DNA from: Emticicia sp031378345
GTDB taxonomy: Bacteria; Bacteroidota; Bacteroidia; Cytophagales; Spirosomataceae
DNA length: 64,000 bases
NCBI GenBank assembly: GCA_031378345.1
Contig: JANNDY010000003.1
Location: 1-64,000 of the forward strand
Reading direction: 5' to 3'
The translations under genes were made by a program, and so were the position numbers. This document shows, in pieces, positions 14,212-22,987 of the stretch (its first letter is position 1; every line of letters begins with the position of its first letter). The notes below the pieces were generated by a model. It had not been told where the DNA came from. It saw only the letters and a program-made list of their open reading frames with translations, and made no database searches.

Positions 14212-15540
14212 CTATTCCACAACAGCATTATTCACCTTCACATTTTTCAAAGTAAAGCCTTTTACGATACTTTTATCAATCGCAGTTTTTTTAGCTTCAA
14301 TAGTAAGGTTTTCAAATTTAAAGTTCGACAAACGGTCTCTTTCTGTAATTGCCACATCATAGAAAACATTACATTTGAGTTCGATGTTTTTCAAGGTGAT
14401 ATTATCAGAATATGAAAGTGGGGCATCTTTGCGACCTTGTAAATCAAAAAATTGTGTCCACGGCTTCACATAAATGAGGCTATTGGCTTGACCTTTTATA
14501 TTTTCTGCCGAAATATATTCGTACAATTGAGGGGTATCTGGTCGCATCTTTAGCCATAAAACCCTCGTTGCTTCATTTACGTAGCAATTTCGCATGATGA
14601 TATTTTTGTTATGAATGGCTTCGCTGCCACATGTAAGAGCCGAATGGCAAAAACCAAATTCACAATTTTCGATAATAATATTTGTATTTTCGCCATTGCT
14701 CGGAATCAAGTCTGCCCAAGGTCCTTTGCCTCCTTTTAAAGCAATCGCATCATCATTGACCGACATATAACAGCCTTTAATTAGGACATTCGAGCAAACA
14801 TCAAGGTCGATTGCATCGGTACTGGGAGCTTTTACAGGTTGATGTGGTGAAAAAATATGTACATTCAGAATCTTTACAAAATTACACTGGTAGTAATGAC
14901 TTGTCCAAAAACCCGAATTGTGCAATTTTACATCTTGCACCTGAACATTATTCGACTGCCAAATAAACACCAAACGTGGGCGTGAAACTTCAAGATTTGT
15001 GCAATTCGGGTTTTCTTTGCGTCTTTGCCAAAAGGCTTCCCAATAGCGTAAACCATTGCCGTCAATTGTTCCTTTTCCTGAAATTGTGAAGCCATTTACT
15101 CGGTAAGCATTTACTAAAGCTGGAAAATAATCAAGGCTTTGCCCTTCCATTCGTGAAGGCATTTTTGGATAATCAGCAATATTATCAGAACCCTTCAGTA
15201 CAGCACCTTCGGCGAGGTAAAGATGGGTTTTAGGTTTGAAAAATAAAGCTCCACTCAAGAAAGTTCCTTTAGGAATAACTACTACTCCACCACCATTTTT
15301 TGCAGCATCATCAATTATTTTCTGAATAACGGTTGTTTGTAGCAAGATGCTATCATTTACTGCCCCAAAACTGGTAATAACATATTGTTTGCCCAATTTA
15401 TTCAATGAAATTTTGGTCGAATCTGAAAACCATTTCGACATTACGCTACCATCGGGGAAAACATTGGCAGGTTTTTTCTGAGCAAAAGAATGTCCGACGA
15501 AAACGAACATGCTGATGAAAAGTACAAAGATTTTTTTCAT
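14212..15540 (-). CDS. GH28 family polygalacturonase-like glycoside hydrolase
   Basis: Secreted enzyme expected to hydrolyse galacturonan-type or related alpha-linked polysaccharides. A start at 15540 gives a clear signal peptide (MKKIFVLFISMFVFVGHSFA then Q). The right-handed beta-helix body shows GTIDGNG, the catalytic-site segments STDAIDL and NDDAIALKGG (paired Asp), CHSALTCGSE (His-Gly region) and LKMRPD (substrate-binding Arg). At 442 aa it is a normal length. It has no Por secretion tail, so it is probably periplasmic. It is transcribed divergently from the GH3 enzyme. Confidence 0.88.
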   Translation of the reverse strand: MKKIFVLFISMFVFVGHSFAQKKPANVFPDGSVMSKWFSDSTKISLNKLGKQYVITSFGAVNDSILLQTTVIQKIIDDAAKNGGGVVVIPKGTFLSGALFFKPKTHLYLAEGAVLKGSDNIADYPKMPSRMEGQSLDYFPALVNAYRVNGFTISGKGTIDGNGLRYWEAFWQRRKENPNCTNLEVSRPRLVFIWQSNNVQVQDVKLHNSGFWTSHYYQCNFVKILNVHIFSPHQPVKAPSTDAIDLDVCSNVLIKGCYMSVNDDAIALKGGKGPWADLIPSNGENTNIIIENCEFGFCHSALTCGSEAIHNKNIIMRNCYVNEATRVLWLKMRPDTPQLYEYISAENIKGQANSLIYVKPWTQFFDLQGRKDAPLSYSDNITLKNIELKCNVFYDVAITERDRLSNFKFENLTIEAKKTAIDKSIVKGFTLKNVKVNNAVVE

Positions 15541-15708
15541 TGTTGTTTTATTATGAGCTATCAATTTTTTGGGTAAATATAAGATAATTCTTGAATTTTA
15601 GATTCCTATACTATCTGTTTGCAGGAGGCTTCAACTAAACTAAGGTTTTTTGGTAATTTTTTATTTACTTTGAATAACGGTTCACTAATCATCAAACCTA
15701 ACACATTA

Positions 15709-18700
15709 ATGAAAAAAGCATTGTTTCTTACCCTCCTACTTATCAACACCTTATCAACTTATGCACAAAAAGAGCCTGATTTCCTGACAAACCATAATAA
15801 ACGTTGGGTAGATTCGGTTTTTGCAACGCTGACGTTAGAAGATAAAATAGGGCAATTGCTTATGCCTCGTGGCAATACTTCGGGCAAGCCGCACGATGTG
15901 GCAAAGCTCAAAAGTTGGGTAAAAGATTATCATATTGGTGGAATAGTGATGTTTGCAGCTCCGCCAACTGTCCAAGCTCGCCTTGTAAACGAACTACAAG
16001 CGATGTCGAAAGTGCCACTTTTGATAGGGATGGATTTGGAATGGGGCTTGGCAATGCGACTTGATAGCACTGTTCGTTTTCCTTACCAAATGACGCTTGG
16101 AGCAATGCAGGGCAACGAAAAATTGCTTTACGAAATGGGCGTTGAGGTTGGCAAACAATGCCGCCGAATGGGCGTTCATGTCAATTATGCTCCTGTGGTT
16201 GATGTCAATATAAATCCAAATAACCCTGTTATTAATTTCCGTTCTTTTGGCGAAAACCAAAATGATGTTGCCAATAAAGCCCTCGCTTATATGCAGGGTA
16301 TGAATAGCGAACATTTGCTTACTTCGGCAAAACATTTTCCAGGTCATGGCGATACTGGCGTAGATTCGCATTTCGATTTACCACTCATTCCTCATGACAG
16401 AAAACGCTTAGATGCTATTGAGTTTTTTCCATATAAAATCTTGATAGATAATGGTTTAAGTGGAATTATGACTTCTCATTTGAGTGTGCCAGTATTGGAC
16501 ACTACCAAGAATTTAGCAGCGACTTTTTCTAAAAAAATCGTTACAGATATTTTGCGTAAAGACCTCAATTTCAAGGGTTTGACTTTTACCGATGCGATGG
16601 ATATGGAAGGTGCGATAAAATATTTTTCGAAAGGACAGGCAAATGTGCGGGCGGTTTTGGCAGGAAATGATATTTTGGAAACCTTTGAAGATGCAGGCGG
16701 TGCAATTGCAGCAATTAAAACAGCGATTGAAAACAAAGAGATTTCGATGGAAGAAATTGATTTTCGAGTGCGTAAGATTTTAATGGCAAAATCTTGGGTT
16801 GGGCTTGACAAATATCGACCTATTGAAATCAAAAATTTGATTGCCGATTTGAATACCACGAAATCAGATTTATTGAATCGTCAGATGGCAGAAGCAACCA
16901 TTACTTTAGTTAAAAATGATGATAAAATGCTGCCTATCAAGGATTTAACTAAACGCATCGCCAGCGTTTCGATTGATGCCACACAATTAACAGCTTTTCA
17001 GAAAATGACTTCAAACTATACAACCATTGACCATTTTCAGCTTCCGCCAAATGCCCCAGATTCAAGTATTAACAAGGTTTTGGAACAAACCAAAAGCTAT
17101 GATTTGATTTTGGTGAATTTGCATCTAAATAATATTCGTCCAGCCGCTAAATATGGCATGACAGATGCCAATAAAAAGGCATTAAAAGCTCTCACAGGTA
17201 CAGGAAAGGCAATAACAACCATTTTTGGAAACCCTTATTCGCTTGATAAATTTGAAGATTTAGAAAAATCAAAAGCCATCGTAATGGCTTATCAGCTAAC
17301 CAATTATATGGAAGAAGCTGCGGCACAAGCGATTTTTGGAGCAAATAAAATGCTTGGAAAACTACCAGTTTCGATAAATGCTAACTATAAATATGGCATG
17401 GGCGAAAATACAGAATCTCTCGGCAGACTGGCCTACGGAATTCCAGAAATGGTCGGTCTTGATGGTGCAGAATTAAATCGCAGAATTGACTCCGTAATCA
17501 ATCTTGGACTTAGAGAAAAAGCCTATCCTGGGGCAACAATGGAAGTAGCCAAAGATGGAAGAGTGATTTATCAAAAAGCGTTTGGGTTTCATACTTATGA
17601 AGCAGCAAGCAGCTCCTCTTCGGCAAGTAATGAGGTAAAATTCAAGGCTGATAATAAAAATGACGTGATGGATGAAGCTGTAAAAAAGAACATACCAACA
17701 ACTCCCCCATCGGGGCGGTTCGACGGTTCGACGGGGGGGGCTGTTGGTCTTACTGACCTCTACGACCTTGCTTCTGTTACGAAGGTAAGTACTTCGGCAT
17801 TAGCAATTATGCAGTTGATGAGCGAAGGAAAATTTGATTTAGATAAAAGTTTCAAAGATTATTATGCCGAATTTGCCGATGGCAATAAAGCTGATTTGCG
17901 TTTCCGTGATATGCTTACACACAAATCGGGCTTGAAGGCTTGGATTCCTTTTTGGATGGATTGCATTGATTCGGTCAAAACGGTCAAAAATAGTGCTGTT
18001 TTCAAGGAAAAAGGGTATGCTTCTCAGTACAAAAAGAAGTTTTTTATGAGTAAGAAAAAATATAATTTGTTGCTTGCTCAAGCTATAAAAACAGACAAAA
18101 ATTTGTGGAAAGATTGTCTTTCGCCAAGTACAATGATTTGGAAAGAAAATACACTTTCTACTAAACAAACTGCCGACTTTAATGTGCAAGTTGCCGACTC
18201 ACTTTGGCTACATAAAGACTACAGAAAAACGATTTTTGATGCCATCGAAAACTCGCCTGTAAAACCCGAACAAGGCTACGTTTATAGCGATTTACATTAT
18301 TATACGTATCCTACTTTTGTGGCTAAATTGGTGGGCATGCCTTGGGAAGATTATTTGAAGAAAACTTATGAACAAATTGGAGCTAACTCACTGACTTACA
18401 ATCCTTTACGGTTTTATTCTAAAGCTCAAATTGTGCCGTCGGAGCGAGATACTTTGTTTAGAAAAACTGTAATTCACGGGCGTGTGCATGACGAAGGTGC
18501 AGCAATGTTGGACGGCATTTCGGGGCATGCAGGGCTTTTTGGTAATGTCAATGATTTGACAAAATTGATGCAAATGTATTTACAAAAGGGAAGCTACGGT
18601 GGCTCGCAATTTATCAAACCCGAAGTGATTGCCGAATGTACAAAATACCAATTTCCAGAACTCAAAAATCGTCGTGCGATTGCTTTTGATAAGTTAGATT

Positions 18701-18918
18701 TCAATCCAAAAATTTCAAATGGTCCACAGTCGGCATCGCCCGAAAGTTATGGTCATTCTGGTTTTACAGGAACATTCGTTTGGATTGACCCAAAATACAA
18801 TATGGTTTATACATTTCTCTCAAATCGAGTTTATCCAACTCGTGATAATGTAAAAATCAGCACTTTGAATATAAGGACGGAAGTCGGCGAACAGATTTAT
18901 AAAGTGATGAAGAAATAG
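15709..18918 (+). CDS. GH3 beta-N-acetylhexosaminidase fused to a class C beta-lactamase-like domain
   Basis: The start at 15709 gives a signal peptide (MKKALFLTLLLINTLSTYA). The GH3 domain has the NagZ-type KHFPGHGDTGVDSH loop (about residues 208-221) and the nucleophile segment FTDAMDMEG (about 293-301). It probably removes N-acetylglucosamine from peptidoglycan fragments or glycans. After about residue 600 comes a serine beta-lactamase/DD-peptidase fold with SVTK (about 690), YSD and HSGFTGT motifs. This fusion is well known in Bacteroidota and suggests cell-wall turnover. Between the domains is an unusual Ser-rich and GC-rich insert with a G8 run (17733-17740). Confidence 0.9.
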   Translation: MKKALFLTLLLINTLSTYAQKEPDFLTNHNKRWVDSVFATLTLEDKIGQLLMPRGNTSGKPHDVAKLKSWVKDYHIGGIVMFAAPPTVQARLVNELQAMSKVPLLIGMDLEWGLAMRLDSTVRFPYQMTLGAMQGNEKLLYEMGVEVGKQCRRMGVHVNYAPVVDVNINPNNPVINFRSFGENQNDVANKALAYMQGMNSEHLLTSAKHFPGHGDTGVDSHFDLPLIPHDRKRLDAIEFFPYKILIDNGLSGIMTSHLSVPVLDTTKNLAATFSKKIVTDILRKDLNFKGLTFTDAMDMEGAIKYFSKGQANVRAVLAGNDILETFEDAGGAIAAIKTAIENKEISMEEIDFRVRKILMAKSWVGLDKYRPIEIKNLIADLNTTKSDLLNRQMAEATITLVKNDDKMLPIKDLTKRIASVSIDATQLTAFQKMTSNYTTIDHFQLPPNAPDSSINKVLEQTKSYDLILVNLHLNNIRPAAKYGMTDANKKALKALTGTGKAITTIFGNPYSLDKFEDLEKSKAIVMAYQLTNYMEEAAAQAIFGANKMLGKLPVSINANYKYGMGENTESLGRLAYGIPEMVGLDGAELNRRIDSVINLGLREKAYPGATMEVAKDGRVIYQKAFGFHTYEAASSSSSASNEVKFKADNKNDVMDEAVKKNIPTTPPSGRFDGSTGGAVGLTDLYDLASVTKVSTSALAIMQLMSEGKFDLDKSFKDYYAEFADGNKADLRFRDMLTHKSGLKAWIPFWMDCIDSVKTVKNSAVFKEKGYASQYKKKFFMSKKKYNLLLAQAIKTDKNLWKDCLSPSTMIWKENTLSTKQTADFNVQVADSLWLHKDYRKTIFDAIENSPVKPEQGYVYSDLHYYTYPTFVAKLVGMPWEDYLKKTYEQIGANSLTYNPLRFYSKAQIVPSERDTLFRKTVIHGRVHDEGAAMLDGISGHAGLFGNVNDLTKLMQMYLQKGSYGGSQFIKPEVIAECTKYQFPELKNRRAIAFDKLDFNPKISNGPQSASPESYGHSGFTGTFVWIDPKYNMVYTFLSNRVYPTRDNVKISTLNIRTEVGEQIYKVMKK
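17694..17748. repeat. GC-rich palindromic insert inside the GH3 fusion gene
   Basis: ACCAACA...TGTTGGT arms enclose C5 and G8 runs and a tandem GGTTCGAC pair. The element is far more GC-rich than its surroundings, is read in frame, and sits in the interdomain linker. Confidence 0.65.
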
Positions 18919-18932
18919 AAAGGCATATTTTC

Positions 18933-18970
18933 AAAAGAGGCTCAAATTTCTAAGTTTGAGCCTCTTTTTT
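18933..18970. terminator. Bidirectional intrinsic terminator
   Basis: A 14-bp stem (AAAAGAGGCTCAAA and complement) and T8 lie between the GH3 gene and the converging small membrane-protein gene, whose stop codon lies within the hairpin. Confidence 0.85.
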
Positions 18971-19285
18971 TTGATAATTATAGATTTGCCACAAACCAAA
19001 AAGTACCATCAATACTCCCAAAATAGCTCGCAAAAGATAGCTAAACCTTATATTTTCAGCCTTAATAAAGAAAATTGCTATTTGTGCTATTACAAATAAT
19101 ATTAGTCCGTCTTTAATGTTTTTCTTGGTTTTTTTGAGTTTATGTCTTTTGTAAGCTTCTTGAGCTATTTTTGAAGCTGTGATTTCGTCATAATTATCTT
19201 GTAACTCTTGTTTGATGAATAAATAAGATTCACCCTTACTAAACAAATTGACTTGCTTTATTATTTCATTTTCTAAGTCTTGCAT
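18950..19285 (-). CDS. Small two-helix membrane protein, 111 aa
   Basis: I use the ATG at 19285 (MQDLENEIIKQ), because the longer frame overlaps the ppc stop. The N-terminal 55 residues are soluble and helical, with a repeated Glu/Lys pattern and the ASKIAQEAYKRHKL segment. Two hydrophobic helices follow (about residues 60-76 and 83-102). It starts 13 bp after ppc and probably shares its transcript. No family recognised. Confidence 0.6.
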   Translation of the reverse strand: MQDLENEIIKQVNLFSKGESYLFIKQELQDNYDEITASKIAQEAYKRHKLKKTKKNIKDGLILFVIAQIAIFFIKAENIRFSYLLRAILGVLMVLFGLWQIYNYQKKEAQT

Positions 19286-19298
19286 AATAATTGTTGTT

Positions 19299-21854
19299 TT
19301 ACGCCGAATTTCTACTCGCATTAATATTTCCAAACAACGAGCGAGTAACCATTTTTTCGTAGGCTAATCTTAGTTTCTCGTCTTCGGTTTCTTCTATTTT
19401 TTGCAAAGCATATTGCTGAATCGTGAGCAATGGCAACACGATATTTTCTCGATAATTGATTGATAATTTACTCAATTCCTCTGACTCCATCAATACTTTT
19501 TGACCTGAAACGATAAGCATTGTTTCTACCGTCAAAAGGTATTCTTCGTAGAGTATTTTCCAAAACTCGCCATATTCTGGGTCGTTTTTCATGTAATATG
19601 TTAATGGAAAGTAGGTTTTGGTCAAAGCCATCATGCTATTTTCCATCAAAGTTTTGAAATATAATGAGCTTTCATAAAGCAATTTCAAATCTTCTAAACG
19701 TCCTTCTTCGATAACTTTTTGAAGAGCCGAGCCAAAACCAAAATAACCTGGCACATTTTGCTTCAATTGACTCCAAGAACCTACAAAAGGAATCGCTCTC
19801 AAGTCTGACAAAACTAATTTTTTCCCTGCACTTCGTTTACTTGGGCGACTGCCAATATTGGTCAAACCATAATATTTCAGCGGACTTTTGTTTTCAAGAT
19901 AAGATACAAATAGTGGATGTTCTTTTAGCTCAAAATATTTTTTTACGCCTTCTTCTGCCAGTTCATCAATCAGATTTCGCTCTTTTTTATCAATAATTGA
20001 TTTATCATCATGGAAAACGTCGTTGATGATTCCTGCCGAAAGCAATTGTTCAAAATTAAACATCGCTTGCGAACGTGAGCCATACATCGAAGTAATTGTT
20101 TGTCCCTGAATCGTAATCTGAATTTCGTTATTGGCAATCGTTGGTCCTTGCGAGGCATAAAACTGGTGCGTTTTTCCACCTCCACGAGCTGGCGGGCCAC
20201 CACGACCATCAAAAAACATGACTTCTATTTGATTTTTCTTTGAAACTCTACTTAATTTTTCTTTGGCTTGATAAATCTCCCAGTTGGCTTTTACATAACC
20301 GCCATCTTTTGTGCCGTCCGAAAACCCAAGCATAATTGTTTGTTGATTTTTGCGGTGAGCCAAATGTTTTTTGTAAAATGGTAAAGCATAAAGGCTCGAT
20401 ATTGTTGCTTGCGAATCATCTAAGCCCTCGATGGTTTCAAACAATGGCAACACATCAACATTCACTTCGGAATCTTTGTAACCACAAAATCTGAACAAAG
20501 CCAAAACTTCCAAAACAGAAAAAATCGAAGTAGAATTACTAATAATATAACGATGACAGGCTTTTTCACCATTCATTGCCTGTATTTCTTGAATCGCCCG
20601 AACAGTTCTGAAAGTATCTTTTGTGAGGGCTTCTTCAAAATCATCTTCATTAATTAAAATTTCTTTTTCGGTCAAAAAATGAAGTTTTTCCGCATTGCTC
20701 CAATCGGCATAATTTTTTGTAGAAATATTATATTTTTGGTTGATTTGCTGCATTACATTTTCATGGATACTGCTATCTTGGCGAATATCTAAGCTTGCAA
20801 AATGTAAACCGAATAGTTTTACTTGTTGAATAAATCTATCTAAAACATCTAAAAACAAGGAATTATGTTTAGAAATGAGCATTTCTCGCACTTCGTAGAG
20901 CGACGAAAGCAACTCAAAAAGCGTCAAATCATTTTGCAAACCATTCATGTTGGCATGAATCCGATTACTGATTTTGGTCAAAAGTGGCATCACTCCTTTG
21001 AAAGTCAAACGTCGGCAAATTTCCTTAAAATCATTATAATAACATTTCAAAATACTACTCCGAAGTTCAATTGCCACTCTTTTTGAAATGTCTGCCGTAA
21101 CAAAAGGATTGCCGTCACGGTCGCCACCGGGCCAAAAACCCAGCTCCAAAACAGGGTGAAAAGTATGTTCTTTTGCTTGAAAAAAGGTATTTAGTTTTTC
21201 ATGAATTTCACCAATAACTTGGTAATAAACATGGCGGAGATAAAATATAATACTCTGAGCTTCATCGAATGGCGTAGGTTTTATGTCATTAATAAAAGGG
21301 GTTTTGCCTAATTGTTGGAGCAAGGAATCAATACCGTTAATGTCGTTTTGGGGAATAAGTTCTTCCAAATCTTGAATAATTCGGAGTACACTATTTGGAT
21401 AAAATTGTGTAGGGTGTGCCGTAAAAACAATGCGAACCTTGAAGTTTTTTAGTTTTTCATAGACTTCGTCCAACTTATTCTGTTGTTGTGCCAAGTCGAG
21501 CGTGTGCTGTAAAGTGCCTTTTCCGTTGAGTGGGGTTAGTTTTTCAAAAGCTGAATCTTCGATACTATCAAACAAAACCACTTGTCGCTCAATGTAAGTA
21601 ATGAAGCGAAACAGCAAATCAATTTTCTCTTTTTCTTCCTTTATAGAAGTATATTGACTAAAAAAGTTATCAACGATTTCTTTTGGTTCTTTGCCTTGCT
21701 CAAAACCCGACTCCGAAATATCATGCAAAAAAGGCATCAATTGACCTATTTTGGTCATTTTGTCATAAGGAAGCCTTGAAAAAAGGGTATTGAAAACAAG
21801 ATATTTGTTATGAACCTCTTGTGTAAAAACCGAATCAATTGAGTTTTTTGGCAT
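19299..21854 (-). CDS. ppc: Phosphoenolpyruvate carboxylase
   Basis: Cytoplasmic anaplerotic enzyme converting PEP and bicarbonate to oxaloacetate. Diagnostic segments are VFTAHPTQ (catalytic His), WPGGDRDGNPFVT (PEP/metal site), LGFSDGTKDGGYVKANW, the glycine-rich FFDGRGGPPARGGG loop, and a C-terminus ending NASRNSA. The start at 21854 (MPKNSIDS) is preferred over the ORF start because the extra upstream residues look non-coding. At 851 residues it is slightly shorter than the E. coli enzyme but normal for Bacteroidota. Stand-alone gene. Confidence 0.96.
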   Translation of the reverse strand: MPKNSIDSVFTQEVHNKYLVFNTLFSRLPYDKMTKIGQLMPFLHDISESGFEQGKEPKEIVDNFFSQYTSIKEEKEKIDLLFRFITYIERQVVLFDSIEDSAFEKLTPLNGKGTLQHTLDLAQQQNKLDEVYEKLKNFKVRIVFTAHPTQFYPNSVLRIIQDLEELIPQNDINGIDSLLQQLGKTPFINDIKPTPFDEAQSIIFYLRHVYYQVIGEIHEKLNTFFQAKEHTFHPVLELGFWPGGDRDGNPFVTADISKRVAIELRSSILKCYYNDFKEICRRLTFKGVMPLLTKISNRIHANMNGLQNDLTLFELLSSLYEVREMLISKHNSLFLDVLDRFIQQVKLFGLHFASLDIRQDSSIHENVMQQINQKYNISTKNYADWSNAEKLHFLTEKEILINEDDFEEALTKDTFRTVRAIQEIQAMNGEKACHRYIISNSTSIFSVLEVLALFRFCGYKDSEVNVDVLPLFETIEGLDDSQATISSLYALPFYKKHLAHRKNQQTIMLGFSDGTKDGGYVKANWEIYQAKEKLSRVSKKNQIEVMFFDGRGGPPARGGGKTHQFYASQGPTIANNEIQITIQGQTITSMYGSRSQAMFNFEQLLSAGIINDVFHDDKSIIDKKERNLIDELAEEGVKKYFELKEHPLFVSYLENKSPLKYYGLTNIGSRPSKRSAGKKLVLSDLRAIPFVGSWSQLKQNVPGYFGFGSALQKVIEEGRLEDLKLLYESSLYFKTLMENSMMALTKTYFPLTYYMKNDPEYGEFWKILYEEYLLTVETMLIVSGQKVLMESEELSKLSINYRENIVLPLLTIQQYALQKIEETEDEKLRLAYEKMVTRSLFGNINASRNSA

Positions 21855-21990
21855 TGCTTTGCAGATAATGTTGTTTTGAACAAACAAAATTCGCAAATAG
21901 ATACTGCATTTTGATAGGTTTGCAGAATTAAAATTGGTTTTTCTTGAAAAAATTAAAATTTTTCATAAGAAAAAACAAAAAATAAGAATT

Positions 21991-22758
21991 TTATAGCGAA
22001 GGATAAACAAGTTTATTTTTAAAAATTCCTTTTGGCATTATTTTTTTCCAATTACTTTTTTTCAATGCCAATCTATCTGCAATAATCGAAAACACCGAAG
22101 CATTTACGCCCAGACCAATATGACTTCCACGCACTTGAATATTTTGATGAAAATTATCTTCCTCCTTTTCCATACAAATCTCCCAATTGACAATACCATC
22201 TTCTTTTGAGTAAATTGCCGTTGTTGGTACAGGTGCAGGAATAGGCAAATTTTCCAAAAAACTACTATTTACGTGCTTTACACGCTTGCCACCATTCATT
22301 AAACGATACATCCATTCGGCATTATTTGGCTCGGTGAGACCTGCAAATGGCGAACCTAAAGTGATGATTTGTTGTATAATTTCGGGGCGTTCTTTGGCAG
22401 CTTGACGAGCAAAAACTCCGCCCAAACTCCAGCCAATTAAACTTATTGGTTTGCCTGTTTTGGCATAAATTTCATCAATTCTTTCTAAAAGTAGCTCCAA
22501 ATACTCTACTTTTCCTACATTTCTACCCAAACCCCAGTCATAAACGTCATAGCCAAGTTTTGCGATAAATTTCCTCAAAACTCCTGTCGAACGCTCCGAA
22601 CTCATAAAGCCCGGCACAACCATCACGGGGTGTCCGTCGCCAGTTTTTTCAGTTGATTTTAAGCTATTATAAGAAAATGAAAGACCAAGCTCAACTAATG
22701 CCCGACTTGGCTCACTTAATAACCAAAAAACCGACGGACGGTTAATAGATTTTGCCAT
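21991..22758 (-). CDS. Alpha/beta hydrolase (lipase/PGAP1-like)
   Basis: The start at 22758 gives MAKSINRPSVFWLLSEPSRA. The triad is visible: oxyanion/substrate loop VMVVPGFMSS, nucleophile Ser in GWSLGG, Asp in YSKEDGIVNW and His in GSHIGLG. The 255-residue length fits small cytoplasmic lipases or esterases. It is divergent from the large acyltransferase fusion, so a role in membrane-lipid turnover is plausible, but the substrate cannot be read from the sequence. Confidence 0.8.
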   Translation of the reverse strand: MAKSINRPSVFWLLSEPSRALVELGLSFSYNSLKSTEKTGDGHPVMVVPGFMSSERSTGVLRKFIAKLGYDVYDWGLGRNVGKVEYLELLLERIDEIYAKTGKPISLIGWSLGGVFARQAAKERPEIIQQIITLGSPFAGLTEPNNAEWMYRLMNGGKRVKHVNSSFLENLPIPAPVPTTAIYSKEDGIVNWEICMEKEEDNFHQNIQVRGSHIGLGVNASVFSIIADRLALKKSNWKKIMPKGIFKNKLVYPSL

Positions 22759-22888
22759 ATTTACGGTTGAATTTTCTACGTTTATATAATGGAAAGGCAC
22801 GGTATTATTTTTTAGTGGTTGTTATAAATACTTTGTTCAAAAAGCAAATATTATTAAAATAATACAAATAAATAACAAAATGTTGAAA

Positions 22889-22896
22889 TATTTTTG
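22889..22896 (+). promoter_or_regulatory. -7 box of the acyltransferase-fusion promoter
   Basis: TATTTTTG about 92 bp upstream of the chosen start at 22988. Its position argues against the longer reading from 22880. Confidence 0.4.
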
Positions 22897-22987
22897 TTTT
22901 TGTGAACAAATTCTGAATAGAATCTTCAAAATCTTTGCATTACAAAAAGTATTGCGTATTTTTCGTAAAATACACTTTTTCAACATA

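Noticed and set aside
22880..22987. N-terminal extension of the acyltransferase fusion
   Set aside because: It overlaps the predicted -7 box and gives an atypical aromatic leader; the Met at 22988 begins the normal domain.
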